From the NCBI RefSeq assembly GCF_003315135.1, contig NZ_QNRK01000045.1:1-53092 (forward strand): a stretch of DNA of 53,092 nt, written 5' to 3'. Positions 27,026-36,251 of the stretch are shown in pieces. Every line of letters starts with the position of its first letter. The first letter of the stretch is position 1. The position numbers and the translations under genes are program-made. The stretch is from Roseiarcus fermentans. GTDB taxonomy: Bacteria; Pseudomonadota; Alphaproteobacteria; Rhizobiales; Beijerinckiaceae. The notes under the pieces were generated by a model. It was not told the DNA's origin, made no database searches, and worked only from the letters and a program-made list of their open reading frames with translations.

Positions 27026-27709
27026 TCACAGGCAGGCCAGGGCGCCGGAATTGCGCGCCGCCCGCGCCAGCACCTCGGCCGCGCGTCGGCGCTGGAGCGG
27101 CTTCGGACGGGCAGGGTCGCGCTCGCGCGGATTGGGCAGCGCGGTCGCGAGCAGCGCGCCCTCGCGGGCGTCGAGGTCCGCAGCGCTCTTGTGGAAGGCG
27201 CGCCGCGCCGCAGCCTCGATCCCGAACACGCCGTCGCCCCATTCGGCGATGTTGAGGTAGACCTCGATCACCCGCCGTTTCGGCCAGAGTTTTCCGATCA
27301 CGAGCGCCATCGGGATCTCGACGCCCTTGCGGACGACCGATCGGCCGGGCCAGAGGAACAGGTTCTTCACCGTCTGCATGGTCAGCGTCGAAGCGCCGCG
27401 GGCTGGTCCGCGTTCGCCGGCGGCCGCGAGCACGCCGCGCAGCGCGCCCCAGTCGACGCCGTCGTTCGAACAGAAGGTCGCATCCTCGGAGGCGACCACG
27501 GCCGCGATCGCGGCGGGCGAGACGTCGGCGAGCCGCACGGCGGTCCGTTCGTACGGCTTTCCCTGGAGCAAGCGGGCGACCATCAGCGTCGAAACCGGAT
27601 CGACGAAGGCATAGAGCGCGATCAACGCGAAGAAGGCGGCCGCGAGCGCGGCCACGCCCCAGAGCGCGCCGCGCGCGACGGCGCGAAACGAGGGAAACGG
27701 GCGCGCCAT
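27026..27709 (-). CDS. mtgA: Monofunctional biosynthetic peptidoglycan transglycosylase
   Basis: A 227-residue GT51 glycosyltransferase that polymerises lipid II glycan strands at the periplasmic face of the membrane. A single N-terminal transmembrane anchor lies near residues 14-36 (WGVAALAAAFFALIALYAF). GT51 motifs: VASEDATFCSNDGVDW (catalytic Glu), RGASTLTMQTVKNLFLW, KLWPKRRVIEVYLNIAEWG and FGIEAAARRAFHKSA. No transpeptidase domain follows, hence the monofunctional call. The length matches MtgA. The ribosome-binding site is weak. It lies downstream of the acyl-CoA ligase gene on the same strand, 68 bp apart. Confidence 0.93.
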   Translation of the reverse strand: MARPFPSFRAVARGALWGVAALAAAFFALIALYAFVDPVSTLMVARLLQGKPYERTAVRLADVSPAAIAAVVASEDATFCSNDGVDWGALRGVLAAAGERGPARGASTLTMQTVKNLFLWPGRSVVRKGVEIPMALVIGKLWPKRRVIEVYLNIAEWGDGVFGIEAAARRAFHKSAADLDAREGALLATALPNPRERDPARPKPLQRRRAAEVLARAARNSGALACL

Positions 27710-27777
27710 GGCGGAAACCCTGGCCGAATCCGGGGCGCCCGGCAAGGCCTTCGGCCCCGCCGGGACCTCGGGCCCCG

Positions 27778-29406
27778 TCACTCCGTCGGCAGCTTGTAAC
27801 CCTTGAAGCTCTCGCGCAGCTTCAGCTTGTTGATCTTGCCGGTCGCGGTGTGCGGGATCTCGCGCACGACCTGCATGTCGTCCGGCATCCACCACTTGGC
27901 GATCTTGGGCTTGAGGAACGCCAGCACCTCTTCGGTCTTGGGTTCGCAGCCCTCCTTCGGCACGATGACGAGCAGGGGCCGCTCGTCCCACTTGGCGTGG
28001 TGAACGCCGATGACGGCGGCCTCCGCCACGTCCGGGTGGCCGACGGCGAGGTTCTCGATGTCGATCGTCGAGATCCACTCGCCGCCCGACTTGATGACGT
28101 CCTTGGCCCGGTCGGTGATCTGCATGAAGCCGTTCGGGTCGATGGTGGCGACGTCGCCGGTGTCGAAGAAGCCGTTGTCGTCGAGGATCTTGCCGCCCTC
28201 GTCGCGGAAATAGGTCTCGACCACCGCGAAGCCTCGCACCTTCAGCCGGCCGAACCGCTTGCCGTCCCAGGGCAGCGCGTTGTCCTCGTCGTCGACGATC
28301 TTCATCTCGACGCCGAACGGCGCCCAACCCTGCTTGGCCTGGATGGCGAGCTTCTCCTGATGCGACAGCCCCATCTGGCTCGGTTTGAGCGCGCCGGCCG
28401 AACCGATCGGGCTCATCTCGGTCATGCCCCAGGCGTGCCGAACCTCGATCCCATAGTCCTCCTCGAAGGCGCGGATCATCTCGGGCGGGCAGGCCGACCC
28501 GCCGATGCCGACGAACTTGAGCGTCGTCAGCCGCTTGTTTTCCTTGCGCAGGTAGTGCAGCAGGCCCAGCCACACCGTCGGCACGGCCGCGGTCATCGTG
28601 ACCTTTTCGGTCTCGAGAATGTCGTAGACGGAGGCGCCGTCGAGCTTGGCGCCCGGCATCACCATGCGGCAGCCGCGCATCAGGCAGGAGAGCGCCAGCC
28701 CCCAGGAATTGGCGTGGAACATCGGCACGACCGGCAGGACCGAGTCGTAGGCGTTCACCGTCAGAACTTCCGGCCCGACCGCCATCATCGAATGGAGGAT
28801 GTTCGAGCGGTGCGAATAGAGCACCCCCTTGGGGTTTCCGGTCGTGCCCGACGTGTAGCAGAGGCCGGCCGCGGTGCGCTCGTCGAACTCGGCCCAGCGG
28901 AAGTCGCTGTCGGCCTCGGCGAGCCAGTCCTCGTAGGCGACGGCGTTCTTGAGCTTGGTCGCGGGCATGTGCGCGGCGTCGGTGAGCACGATGTAGCGTT
29001 CGACGCTCGGCAGATGGCCGGCGAGCGCCTCGAGCAGCGGCACGAAGGTCAGATCGGTCATGACGATCCGATCCTCGGCGTGGTTGATGATCCACGCGAT
29101 CTGTTCAGGGAAAAGACGCGGATTGACGGTATGATAGACGGCGCCGACGCCGGTGATGCCGTACCATGCCTCCAGATGGCGGAAGCCGTTCCAAGCGAGC
29201 GTCGCCACGCGGTCGCCGAGCTTGATTCCGTCGCGCTCGAGCCGCTTGGCGACCTTGAGCGAGCGCTCGCGGATCTCGCCGTAATTCGTCCGGTGCATCG
29301 GCCCCTCGACCATCCGCGAGGCCACTTCCTGCTGCGGAAACTGGATCCCCGCGAAGTCGATGATCTTGTGCATCAGCAGGGGCCAGTCCTGCATCCGTCC
29401 CAACAT
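27778..29406 (-). CDS. AMP-dependent acyl-CoA ligase (AlkK/DmdB-like)
   Basis: A 542-residue acyl-CoA synthetase of the adenylate-forming family. Key motifs: [19 protein letters not shown] (P-loop, near residue 184), [11 protein letters not shown], the adenine motif [24 protein letters not shown], then [15 protein letters not shown] and the C-terminal catalytic Lys in [12 protein letters not shown]. The sequence type is that of medium/long-chain fatty acid-CoA ligases and methylmercaptopropionyl-CoA ligases; chain length is uncertain. I chose the ATG at 29406 because GGGAGG lies 9 bp upstream; an ATG at 29466 has no ribosome-binding site. Divergent from a MarR gene. Confidence 0.9.
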   Translation of the reverse strand: MLGRMQDWPLLMHKIIDFAGIQFPQQEVASRMVEGPMHRTNYGEIRERSLKVAKRLERDGIKLGDRVATLAWNGFRHLEAWYGITGVGAVYHTVNPRLFPEQIAWIINHAEDRIVMTDLTFVPLLEALAGHLPSVERYIVLTDAAHMPATKLKNAVAYEDWLAEADSDFRWAEFDERTAAGLCYTSGTTGNPKGVLYSHRSNILHSMMAVGPEVLTVNAYDSVLPVVPMFHANSWGLALSCLMRGCRMVMPGAKLDGASVYDILETEKVTMTAAVPTVWLGLLHYLRKENKRLTTLKFVGIGGSACPPEMIRAFEEDYGIEVRHAWGMTEMSPIGSAGALKPSQMGLSHQEKLAIQAKQGWAPFGVEMKIVDDEDNALPWDGKRFGRLKVRGFAVVETYFRDEGGKILDDNGFFDTGDVATIDPNGFMQITDRAKDVIKSGGEWISTIDIENLAVGHPDVAEAAVIGVHHAKWDERPLLVIVPKEGCEPKTEEVLAFLKPKIAKWWMPDDMQVVREIPHTATGKINKLKLRESFKGYKLPTE

Positions 29407-29560
29407 CTCTTCATCCTCCCGATATCGCGCGGGCGCCGGCTTGATCGTGGCGCGCAGATTGTTCATGTCTATACCGTGACGCGCCGGAATCGCCAGAACA
29501 ATCGTTGATCGTTGGAGCGCGCCCGATCCCGCGGGCCGCCGGCCTGGAAAGAGAACCCCG

Positions 29561-30040
29561 ATGCAGAACCGCACGAACCCAGAGCGCGCGATGCGGGTCT
29601 GGCTGCGTCTCATTCGCCTCGAGGCGCGCATGCAGTCGGCCGTCGGCGACCGGCTGCGGATGATCGGCGTCTCGATTCCGCAGTGCGACGTCCTGACCAC
29701 GCTGAGCGAGCAGGAAGGGGTCAATCAGCAGGAGCTCGCCAAGCGTCTCTACGTGACCAAGGGCAACATCTCCGGGCTTCTCGACCGGCTCGAGGCGGCC
29801 GGATTCGTGGAGCGCCGATCGCTCGCCTCGGACCGGCGCCAATATTCGATCCACCTCACCGAGAGCGGCCGGGCGATGGCGGACAAGGCGATCGCGGTGC
29901 AGCAGCGGTGGCTGGCCTCGACGCTCGGCCGTCTCGACGACGCCGAACTCGACGCGCTCGAGGCGCACCTGCTTCGGCTGCGCGACATCATGCGCGAGCA
30001 GGAGACGCCGCGGACCGCGCGCGCCGCAGGCGCGCCGTAG
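29561..30040 (+). CDS. MarR-family transcriptional regulator
   Basis: A 159-residue MarR protein with LRMIGVSIPQCDVLTTLSEQ, the HTH NQQELAKRLYVTKGNISGLL and the wing DRLEAAGFVERRSLASDRRQ. It is divergent from the acyl-CoA ligase, and a control loop over that gene is likely, since MarR-type regulators often sense acyl-CoA or phenolic ligands. The gap contains a short tandem repeat (ATCGTTGATCGTTG, from about 29500) that could be part of an operator. AGAG-like sequence precedes the ATG. Confidence 0.87.
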   Translation: MQNRTNPERAMRVWLRLIRLEARMQSAVGDRLRMIGVSIPQCDVLTTLSEQEGVNQQELAKRLYVTKGNISGLLDRLEAAGFVERRSLASDRRQYSIHLTESGRAMADKAIAVQQRWLASTLGRLDDAELDALEAHLLRLRDIMREQETPRTARAAGAP

Positions 30041-30354
30041 GCGCCGCCGCCGACCAGATCACCGACGGCGCGGCCGCGCGCCGCGACGGCTCCGCGGCGT
30101 CCGCCGCCCCGGGCGCGCCGGCGGAATCGGCGACCTCCCCTCATCGACCCCCGGCGTCCTCCCGGCAGGTCGCCAACCCTACGAGGCCATTGTCATGTCA
30201 GGTTTTTCCCGACAGCGAGCAGGCGTTTTCCCGACGAGGAACACGTGTGACCCCGACCTGCGTTCGCTCAGATTTACGCTATATTATTCATGTAAACAAG
30301 GCGGGCCGGACGACGCAGACGAAGGGTTCGGGAGCACGAATTAAGAGGGTCTTC
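30041..30354. other. Intergenic region upstream of the AraC gene
   Basis: The left half is GC-rich and holds nothing recognisable. The right half is AT-richer and contains a 22-bp-spaced direct repeat (annotated separately), the palindrome ACACGTGT at 30241-30248, and a TATATT -10-like box at 30280-30285. These suit a regulated promoter for the downstream AraC gene. Confidence 0.5.
30204..30235 (+). promoter_or_regulatory. Direct repeat, candidate AraC-type operator
   Basis: TTTTCCCGAC occurs at 30204-30213 and again at 30226-30235, a 22-bp period (two helical turns) with identical bases. AraC-family regulators bind such direct repeats on one DNA face. The pair lies about 45-75 bp upstream of the putative -10 box at 30280, an activating position. 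Control of the downstream AraC gene by its own product is inferred. Confidence 0.45.
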
Positions 30355-31554
30355 ATGAGCGAGCTTGGCGCGAGATCGGAAAGCCGGAAGAGCGGATCGA
30401 ACGGCAGTGACGCGCCCCTCGTCATCCGCCAGTCCGCCGAACCGTCGCCGCGGCGCGCGCCGCGATCGATCCCGAACGCGCCCTGGCGCGGCCATGCGTG
30501 CCCAACGACCATCGGCCTGTGCGCGCGCCAGGTCGTCGCGTCGCTCAAGGAGAAGCGGATCGACCCTGCCCCCCTGCTGGCGCGCGCCGGACTAGAAAGC
30601 ATGGCTCTCGACAGCCGCGGCGCGCGCGTTTCCGCAGCCGCCGAAGCGAATTTGATCGAGTTCGCCGCCGAAGCCGCCGCCGATCCGACATTCGGTCTCA
30701 ACCTCGGCGCCTCGGAAAGCTCCGATCAGGCCGGGCTGGTTTCCCTCGTCCTCTCCACCACCTCGTGCGTGAGGGAAACCATCCGGCTGCTGCCGCGATA
30801 CGGCCGGATCGTCGACGAAAGCGCTCGCTTTTCCGTCGCCTTTCCGTCCTCGCAAAACGCAGTCATCGAGCTTCGCTATTCCGGACAGCTCCGGCGCAAC
30901 CTGAAGCATGCGGCCGAGTATCAGGTCGCGGCGTTCGTCCGCGCCCTGCGCGACTTCACCGGCCACGACTTCAGTCCGGTCCGGGTGTCGTTCGCGCACA
31001 TGAGGCGGGACGACGCCCGGGCGTTCGAGCGGTTCTTCCGATGCCCGGTGGAGTTCGGCTGTGAAGTGGATCAGCTGGTCCTCTCGAAGGACACCCTCGA
31101 CCTGCCCAACCGTCGCGCAGACCGCTATCTCTTGCAGACTCTCCAGCCGTTTGCCGACGAGGAGACGGCGGCGCGAGAGCTTCCATCGCAGTCCTTCTGC
31201 GAGGCGGTGGACAACCAGGTGTTCCGGACGCTGGCGCGCGGCGAACCGACCGTCGAGATTGTGTCGCAGGCGCTCGCCGTTTCGCCGAGGACGCTGTCGC
31301 GCCGGCTGGCGGAGGAGGGAACGACGTTTCCCGAACTGCTGACCAATCTCAGGCGCAGCCTCGCCCTCCAGTACATCCAGGAACCCGGCCTGAGCATCGA
31401 CCAGATCGCCCTGTTGCTCGGATACAGCGAAGTGGCTTCGTTCAGCCACGCCTTCCGACGGTGGTTCGGCCACTCGCCGTCCGCCGCCCGGCGCGCGCCA
31501 GCGCCCGTGCGCGTCGAACAGGATCGCCCGAGCCGAGTGATTTTGCTGAACTGA
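30355..31554 (+). CDS. AraC-family transcriptional regulator (OruR/ArgR-like, arabinose-binding-type N-terminus)
   Basis: A 399-residue regulator. After a variable N-terminal 55 residues, an AraC_binding-type effector domain spans about residues 60-275 (ESSDQAGLVSLVLSTTSCVR, ELRYSGQLRRNLKHAAEYQV). The C-terminal AraC DNA-binding domain has two HTHs: VEIVSQALAVSPRTLSRRLA and SIDQIALLLGYSEVASFSHA with FRRWFGHSPSAAR. The start at 30355 has AGAGGG 6 bp upstream. No divergent or co-directional target is obvious: downstream lies a sensor remnant on the other strand. Confidence 0.88.
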   Translation: MSELGARSESRKSGSNGSDAPLVIRQSAEPSPRRAPRSIPNAPWRGHACPTTIGLCARQVVASLKEKRIDPAPLLARAGLESMALDSRGARVSAAAEANLIEFAAEAAADPTFGLNLGASESSDQAGLVSLVLSTTSCVRETIRLLPRYGRIVDESARFSVAFPSSQNAVIELRYSGQLRRNLKHAAEYQVAAFVRALRDFTGHDFSPVRVSFAHMRRDDARAFERFFRCPVEFGCEVDQLVLSKDTLDLPNRRADRYLLQTLQPFADEETAARELPSQSFCEAVDNQVFRTLARGEPTVEIVSQALAVSPRTLSRRLAEEGTTFPELLTNLRRSLALQYIQEPGLSIDQIALLLGYSEVASFSHAFRRWFGHSPSAARRAPAPVRVEQDRPSRVILLN

Positions 31555-31599
31555 AGCGGGCCGAGACGCTGGGGACCGCGCGCGCCGTCCCGGTCAGGG

Positions 31600-31980
31600 A
31601 GGCGCGCTGCGGATCACGGCGCGCCGAGCCAGCGCCGGACACGCCGGGCCACAGCCGTCCCGGCGGCGCATCGAGCATCCCCGCCATCGCCGCGTTGGAC
31701 GTGCGCAGCCTCGCGTCCGGGCCGAAGACGGCGATGCCCTCGCCGATATTTTCTAGAATCGTTTCGATGAAATGGTCGTCTCCGCCTGCTTTGCTTCGGA
31801 CGCGGCCCGCTCGGTGACGTCGCGAAAGGCCACCCGGCCTCCGCCGCCCGGTATGGATCTGAAACGGCTTTCGATCGTCGCGCCGTTCGACGCGCGTCGC
31901 GTCATCGACCCGGACTGTCCGTCACCGAGCCGCGCGATCCGGGAGGCGACGAAGGGCTCGCGACCTAAATTAGGCTCGCG
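31600..31980 (-). pseudogene. Frameshifted PAS-domain sensor remnant
   Basis: The minus strand reads REPFVASRIARLGDGQSGSM, then TIESRFRSIPGGGGRVAFRD with VTERAASEAKQAE, the end of a PAS domain, and stops at 31753. In another frame the sequence continues as HFIETILENIGEGIAVFGPD, then ARLRTSNAAMAGMLDAPPGR, the next PAS domain start. The order and spacing are those of multi-PAS sensor histidine kinases, so a frameshift near 31765-31780 broke the frame. Neither the N-terminus nor a kinase core is present. The edges of the remnant are approximate. Confidence 0.55.
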
Positions 31981-32027
31981 GCCCCCCGACGATGGCGGCC
32001 CGCGAGCAATCGTTGCGGGGCGGCCTC

Positions 32028-33521
32028 TCACCGCTCGCGCAGCGCGCGCGAGGCGACCTCGACGACCGGGGAGAACAGGTAGTCGAGCAGTCGGCGCGAA
32101 CCGGTCTTGATCTCCGCGGTCGCCGCCATGCCGGAGGTCAACGGCCGGTCGATGCCGTCGACGAGGATCGTCGAGGCCTCCGGCGCGAGTTCGACCGCGA
32201 ACACGAGGTTCTGCGTGCGCTCGCCGCCGGCGAAGCCGGATGCGTTCGAGGCGCGGCTGGGGTCGCCCTCGATGGCGCTCGCGTCGGGCGACGGGATCGC
32301 GTCCTTGGCGATGCGGGTCACGTGGGCCTTGACCGAGCCGTAGCGCGTGAACGGGAACGATTCGACCTTGACCACCGCCTCCTGGCCGATGCGGACGAAG
32401 CCGATGTCGCGGTTGAGAACATAGGCCTCGATCTCCACCCGCGAGTCCTGCGGGACCACGCGCATGATCTCCTGCCCGCTGGTGACGACCTGGCCGATGT
32501 TGGTGATGATCGACGACTGGACGCGGCCGTCGAGCGGCGCGCGGAGCGTCAGATGGTCGACCATGGCCTCGGCCTTGGCGACCTTCTGGCGGTCCTCCTC
32601 GACCTTTCGCTCGGCGTCGTCGAGCTTCCCGGCCTGGTCGGAGACGAACGACTGAACCGCCTTCTCCGAATCGCGGGCGATGACGTCGAGCCCGGTCGTG
32701 GCCGAAGCGAGCTGACCTTCCTGCATGGCGAGCTGGGTCTGCTGGTACTGGAGGCTCTCGGTCGCGTCGATGACGGCCGACTTGGCGCCGGACTGCATGT
32801 CGACCAGCTTGGTGCGCATGTCGACGCGCTGCTGAAGCGTCGCGACCAGGTTGCGTTGCGTCGCGATGGTCTGCTTGAGCGTGTCGCGCTCGGCCGCCTT
32901 CTGCGTCTTCTGGGCCTCGAACGAGGCGATGGTCGCGGCGAGCTGCCCGAGGTCGGCCGCCAGCACCCGTTCTTCTCGCGCCCGCAGCGCCGGGCTGACG
33001 CCCTCCGGCCAGGCGATGGCCGGCGCCGGCGCGAGCGTCGCCCCACGCGCGGCCGTCAGCGCCGCATGGCGGCGCAGGATCTCGGCCTCGGCCGAGGCGA
33101 GGTCGGCCCGCGCCGACCGCGCGTCGGCGTCCGCGGCGGAAGGGTCGAGCTCGACCAGAACGTCGCCCGCCTTCACCGCGCTGTCGTTGCCGACGCGGAT
33201 GGCGACGACGCGGCCGGTCTCCACGGACTCGATCACCTTGACGCGGCCGGTCGGCTGGAACTTGCCCTGGGCGGACGCAATGATGTCGATGCGGCCAAAC
33301 CAGGAGAGGCCGAGGCCGACGACGACCAGCAGGCAGATGATCCACAGGAACGCCACCTGCACGGGCGAGGCGGGCGTCTCAAGGATTTCCAGCACCGGCG
33401 CGAGAAACTCGCGGTCGGACGCGGCGTTGCGCCAGACGACGTCGCGCGGCGCAATCGCGCGTCCGGTCGGAGGCCGGGGCGCCGGAACGGCGGGAGCGAT
33501 GGTTCGGACGACGTCATTCAT
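32028..33521 (-). CDS. Type I secretion membrane fusion protein, HlyD family
   Basis: A 497-residue periplasmic adaptor linking an inner-membrane ABC exporter to a TolC-type channel. A single transmembrane helix lies near residues 55-75 (VAFLWIICLLVVVGLGLSW), then a lipoyl-like half motif (GRVVAIRVGNDSAVKAGDVL), a long coiled coil near residues 150-330 and the second half (LRAPLDGRVQSSIITNIGQV), followed by the beta-barrel and C-terminal HlyD region. Its ATG overlaps the stop codon of the ABC gene (ATGA), so the two are coupled. No outer-membrane channel gene is present in the window. Confidence 0.92.
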   Translation of the reverse strand: MNDVVRTIAPAVPAPRPPTGRAIAPRDVVWRNAASDREFLAPVLEILETPASPVQVAFLWIICLLVVVGLGLSWFGRIDIIASAQGKFQPTGRVKVIESVETGRVVAIRVGNDSAVKAGDVLVELDPSAADADARSARADLASAEAEILRRHAALTAARGATLAPAPAIAWPEGVSPALRAREERVLAADLGQLAATIASFEAQKTQKAAERDTLKQTIATQRNLVATLQQRVDMRTKLVDMQSGAKSAVIDATESLQYQQTQLAMQEGQLASATTGLDVIARDSEKAVQSFVSDQAGKLDDAERKVEEDRQKVAKAEAMVDHLTLRAPLDGRVQSSIITNIGQVVTSGQEIMRVVPQDSRVEIEAYVLNRDIGFVRIGQEAVVKVESFPFTRYGSVKAHVTRIAKDAIPSPDASAIEGDPSRASNASGFAGGERTQNLVFAVELAPEASTILVDGIDRPLTSGMAATAEIKTGSRRLLDYLFSPVVEVASRALRER

Positions 33522-35758
33522 GCTGCGACCTCGACAGGGCTGCTCTGGAGACCCCAGAGGTAGGCGTAGAGGCCCCCCGGCCGGCGGATCAGCTCCTCGT
33601 GGGGACCCACTTCGACGATGCGTCCGTCCGCCATGCCGACGATGCGGTCGCAGCTGCGCACCGCGTTGAGCCGGTGGGCGACGATGATCACGGTCCGATC
33701 CTTGACGATGCGGCGCATGTTGCGCTGGATGATGCGCTCGCTTTCGTAGTCGAGCGCCGACGTCGCCTCGTCGAGGATGAGAATGCGCGGGTTGGTGGCG
33801 AGCGCGCGGGCGATGGCGAGGCGCTGGCGCTGGCCGCCGGACAGGTTGGCCCCGCGCTCCTCGATCATCGTGTCATAGCCCTCCGAGAGCTTGTCGATGA
33901 ACTCGTCGGCGCCGGCCAGGCGGGCGATCTCGATCACCCGCGCCCTCGGCATGGCCGGATCGGCGAAGGCGATGTTCTCGTGGATCGTGCGGTTGAACAG
34001 CAGGTTTTCCTGCAGCACCACGCCGATGTGGCTGCGCAGCCACGCCGGATCGACCTGGCTCAGGTCCGCGCCGTCGAGGAACACCTGTCCCTCGCTCGGC
34101 ATGTAGAGCCGCTGGACGAGTTTCGTCAGCGTCGACTTGCCGGATCCGGACGGGCCGACGACGCCGATCGTCTCGCCGGGCGCGATCTTCAGCGAGACCT
34201 GCTTGAGAATGTCCTGCGTCCCCGGGCGGTAGTGGAAGCTGACGTTGCGGAACTCGATCGCCCCGCGCGGCGTCGGCGGCGCGAGCCGCATCATCGGGGC
34301 CGGCTCCGGCGCCGCGTTGAGAATGTCGCCCAGCCGGTCGATCGAGATCTGGACCTGCTGGAAGTCCTGCCAGATCTGCGACAGCCGCAGGATCGGCTGC
34401 ACCGCCTGCGAGGCGATCATGTTGAAGGCGACGAGCGCGCCGACGCTGAGCTCGCCGTCGATCACCGCCTTCGCCCCGAACAGCAGGATCGCTGCGGTCG
34501 TCAGCTTGCTGACGTACTGGATGCCGAGCTGGCCGCCGGTCCCGAGCATCGTCGCCGAGAAGCTGGTCTTCACATAGGCGGCGAGCTTTTCCTCCCACTG
34601 GGCGCGCATGATCGGCTCGACCGCCGCAGACTTGATCGTGCCGACCCCGACCACGGTCTCGACCAGGAACTGCTGGCTCGCCGCGCCGCGGTTGAATTTC
34701 TCGTTGATCAGGTCGCGCAGCGCCGGCCGCACCGCGAAGCCGATCAGAATGTAGACCGGCAGGCCGATCAACACGATCAGGGTCAGCGAAACGGAATAGG
34801 CGAACATCACCGCGATGAAGACGAAGGTGAAGACGAAATCGATCGCCGAGAACAGCCCCTGCCCGGTGAGGAACGACCGAATGGTCTCGAGTTCGCGCAC
34901 CCGGGCGACGGTCTGTCCCGCCGAGCGCGTCTCGAAGTAGCTCATCGGCAGGCGCAACAGATGGGCGAACAGGCGCTGCCCGAGCTCGACGTCGATTCTG
35001 TTGGTGGTGTGCGACAGGGCGTAGGTGCGCAGATATTGCAGCGCCGTGTCGAACAGGCCGACGATGACGAGGCCGGCGATCATCACGAACAGCGTCTCGT
35101 AGCCGCGGTGGGTCAGGACCTTGTCGACGATGACCTGGAAGATCAGCGGCGTGGTCAGCGCGAACACCTGCACGAACAGGGACGCGGCGAGGACGTGCCC
35201 GAGCGGCTTGCGATAGCGCCACAGCGTCGGCAGGAACCAGCGCAACCCGAACATCTTCGGGCTGACCCCGGCGCCGCCGACCCGGCGCGCGACCAGCAGG
35301 GCGCGGCCTTCCGTCTCGGTCGTCAACTCCCCGAGGGTGACGTCGGTCGCCGCGTGGCTGATCGGGTCGACCAGGCGGCACAAGCCTGAGGGACCCCGTC
35401 CGCCGTAGACGTATAGCGCGCCGTTGCGCAGGCGAACGATCGCGGGGGTCGGAAGCTTGGCCATCCGCCGCTCGTCGGCCCCGGTGACCAGGCGCGCCTT
35501 CAGTCCGATGATCTGGGCGGCGCGGACGAGATCGAATTCGTCCGCCGAGCGGTCCCCGAGCGCGAGTTCGCGGCGAAGCTGGGTCGGATCGGCGCCGATT
35601 CGATAATAGGCGGCGATCCCGCTCAGGGCGCGCAAGCCGGGGTCGAGCGGCTTGGCGTCGCCGGAGGGGGGGGCTGATTGTTGCATAAGCGGGACTCTCT
35701 CGCGACGTTGGGGGGGCGCTTCGACAGCGCCCGCGGCAGGACGTTCGGGGACTTGCAC
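33518..35758 (-). CDS. Type I secretion ABC transporter (HlyB/LapB-like), permease fused to ATPase
   Basis: A 746-residue exporter. Residues about 40-165 form a C39-like domain lacking a catalytic Cys, typical of RTX-toxin/adhesin exporters. Six transmembrane helices follow (residues about 190-460; for example LTLIVLIGLPVYILIGFAV). The ATPase has Walker A GPSGSGKST near residue 531, signature LSGGQRQRLAIARAL, Walker B ILILDEATSAL and the H-loop HRL. The GTG at 35758 is preceded by GGGGGG; an ATG at 35686 is an alternative. The substrate is likely a large non-cleaved C-terminal-signal protein, but none is encoded here. Confidence 0.92.
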   Translation of the reverse strand: MQVPERPAAGAVEAPPQRRERVPLMQQSAPPSGDAKPLDPGLRALSGIAAYYRIGADPTQLRRELALGDRSADEFDLVRAAQIIGLKARLVTGADERRMAKLPTPAIVRLRNGALYVYGGRGPSGLCRLVDPISHAATDVTLGELTTETEGRALLVARRVGGAGVSPKMFGLRWFLPTLWRYRKPLGHVLAASLFVQVFALTTPLIFQVIVDKVLTHRGYETLFVMIAGLVIVGLFDTALQYLRTYALSHTTNRIDVELGQRLFAHLLRLPMSYFETRSAGQTVARVRELETIRSFLTGQGLFSAIDFVFTFVFIAVMFAYSVSLTLIVLIGLPVYILIGFAVRPALRDLINEKFNRGAASQQFLVETVVGVGTIKSAAVEPIMRAQWEEKLAAYVKTSFSATMLGTGGQLGIQYVSKLTTAAILLFGAKAVIDGELSVGALVAFNMIASQAVQPILRLSQIWQDFQQVQISIDRLGDILNAAPEPAPMMRLAPPTPRGAIEFRNVSFHYRPGTQDILKQVSLKIAPGETIGVVGPSGSGKSTLTKLVQRLYMPSEGQVFLDGADLSQVDPAWLRSHIGVVLQENLLFNRTIHENIAFADPAMPRARVIEIARLAGADEFIDKLSEGYDTMIEERGANLSGGQRQRLAIARALATNPRILILDEATSALDYESERIIQRNMRRIVKDRTVIIVAHRLNAVRSCDRIVGMADGRIVEVGPHEELIRRPGGLYAYLWGLQSSPVEVAA

Positions 35759-36251
35759 GATCAGCCCCCCAATCGCGCAAGCAAAACCAATATGCGGAGA
35801 CCGATGAGGAAATCAACTGCGACAAGTTAACGCAATGACGTAGATATTACTTTGCAAAAGACTTTGACTACGACGATATCGCGGCTAACATTGTGATGTG
35901 CGCATGGAATCACATCATTGAAACTCACTTCGACTTGAAAGAATTATGATCGGGAATTTACGTCGCAATCAAAGAGCGAGAACACTGTTACCCTCGACCG
36001 TCGCGTCGCCGACTTTCGACCCATCCGGCGCGCGGGCGGACTTCGCCCGGCGCGCGGCGTCGGCGGTCCGGGGCCCCGCGACGGCGACAGCGGTCGCCTC
36101 GCGCGGCGTGTCGAAGGGCAGGAATGCGACAGGATGTCGCGCCGGGCGGACACATTCGCCCCGACGGCCTTTGCGCCTTACCCGAAGGCGGACGGCGGTT
36201 TTCTTGCACGGGCGGACGCCGTATGACCCTGCGAAACGCCTCGTCGCGCGG
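35759..36251. other. Intergenic region, AT-rich in its left half
   Basis: This 493-bp gap has no gene I can support. Positions about 35780-35960 are far richer in A and T than the surrounding sequence. On the plus strand TTGACT (35864-35869) and TAACAT (35886-35891) with 16-bp spacing look like a promoter, yet no convincing plus-strand gene follows. TGATGTG at 35894-35900 and CACATCA at 35911-35917 form a 7-bp inverted repeat. On the minus strand TAATAT near 35843-35848 could serve as the -10 box of the secretion genes. The right part, 36000-36250, is ordinary GC-rich DNA with nothing recognised. Confidence 0.4.

Noticed and set aside
35893-35917. CRP-like site (TGTGA...TCACA)
   Set aside because: The half sites are separated by 13 bp rather than 6, so it is not a CRP site; kept only as an inverted repeat.
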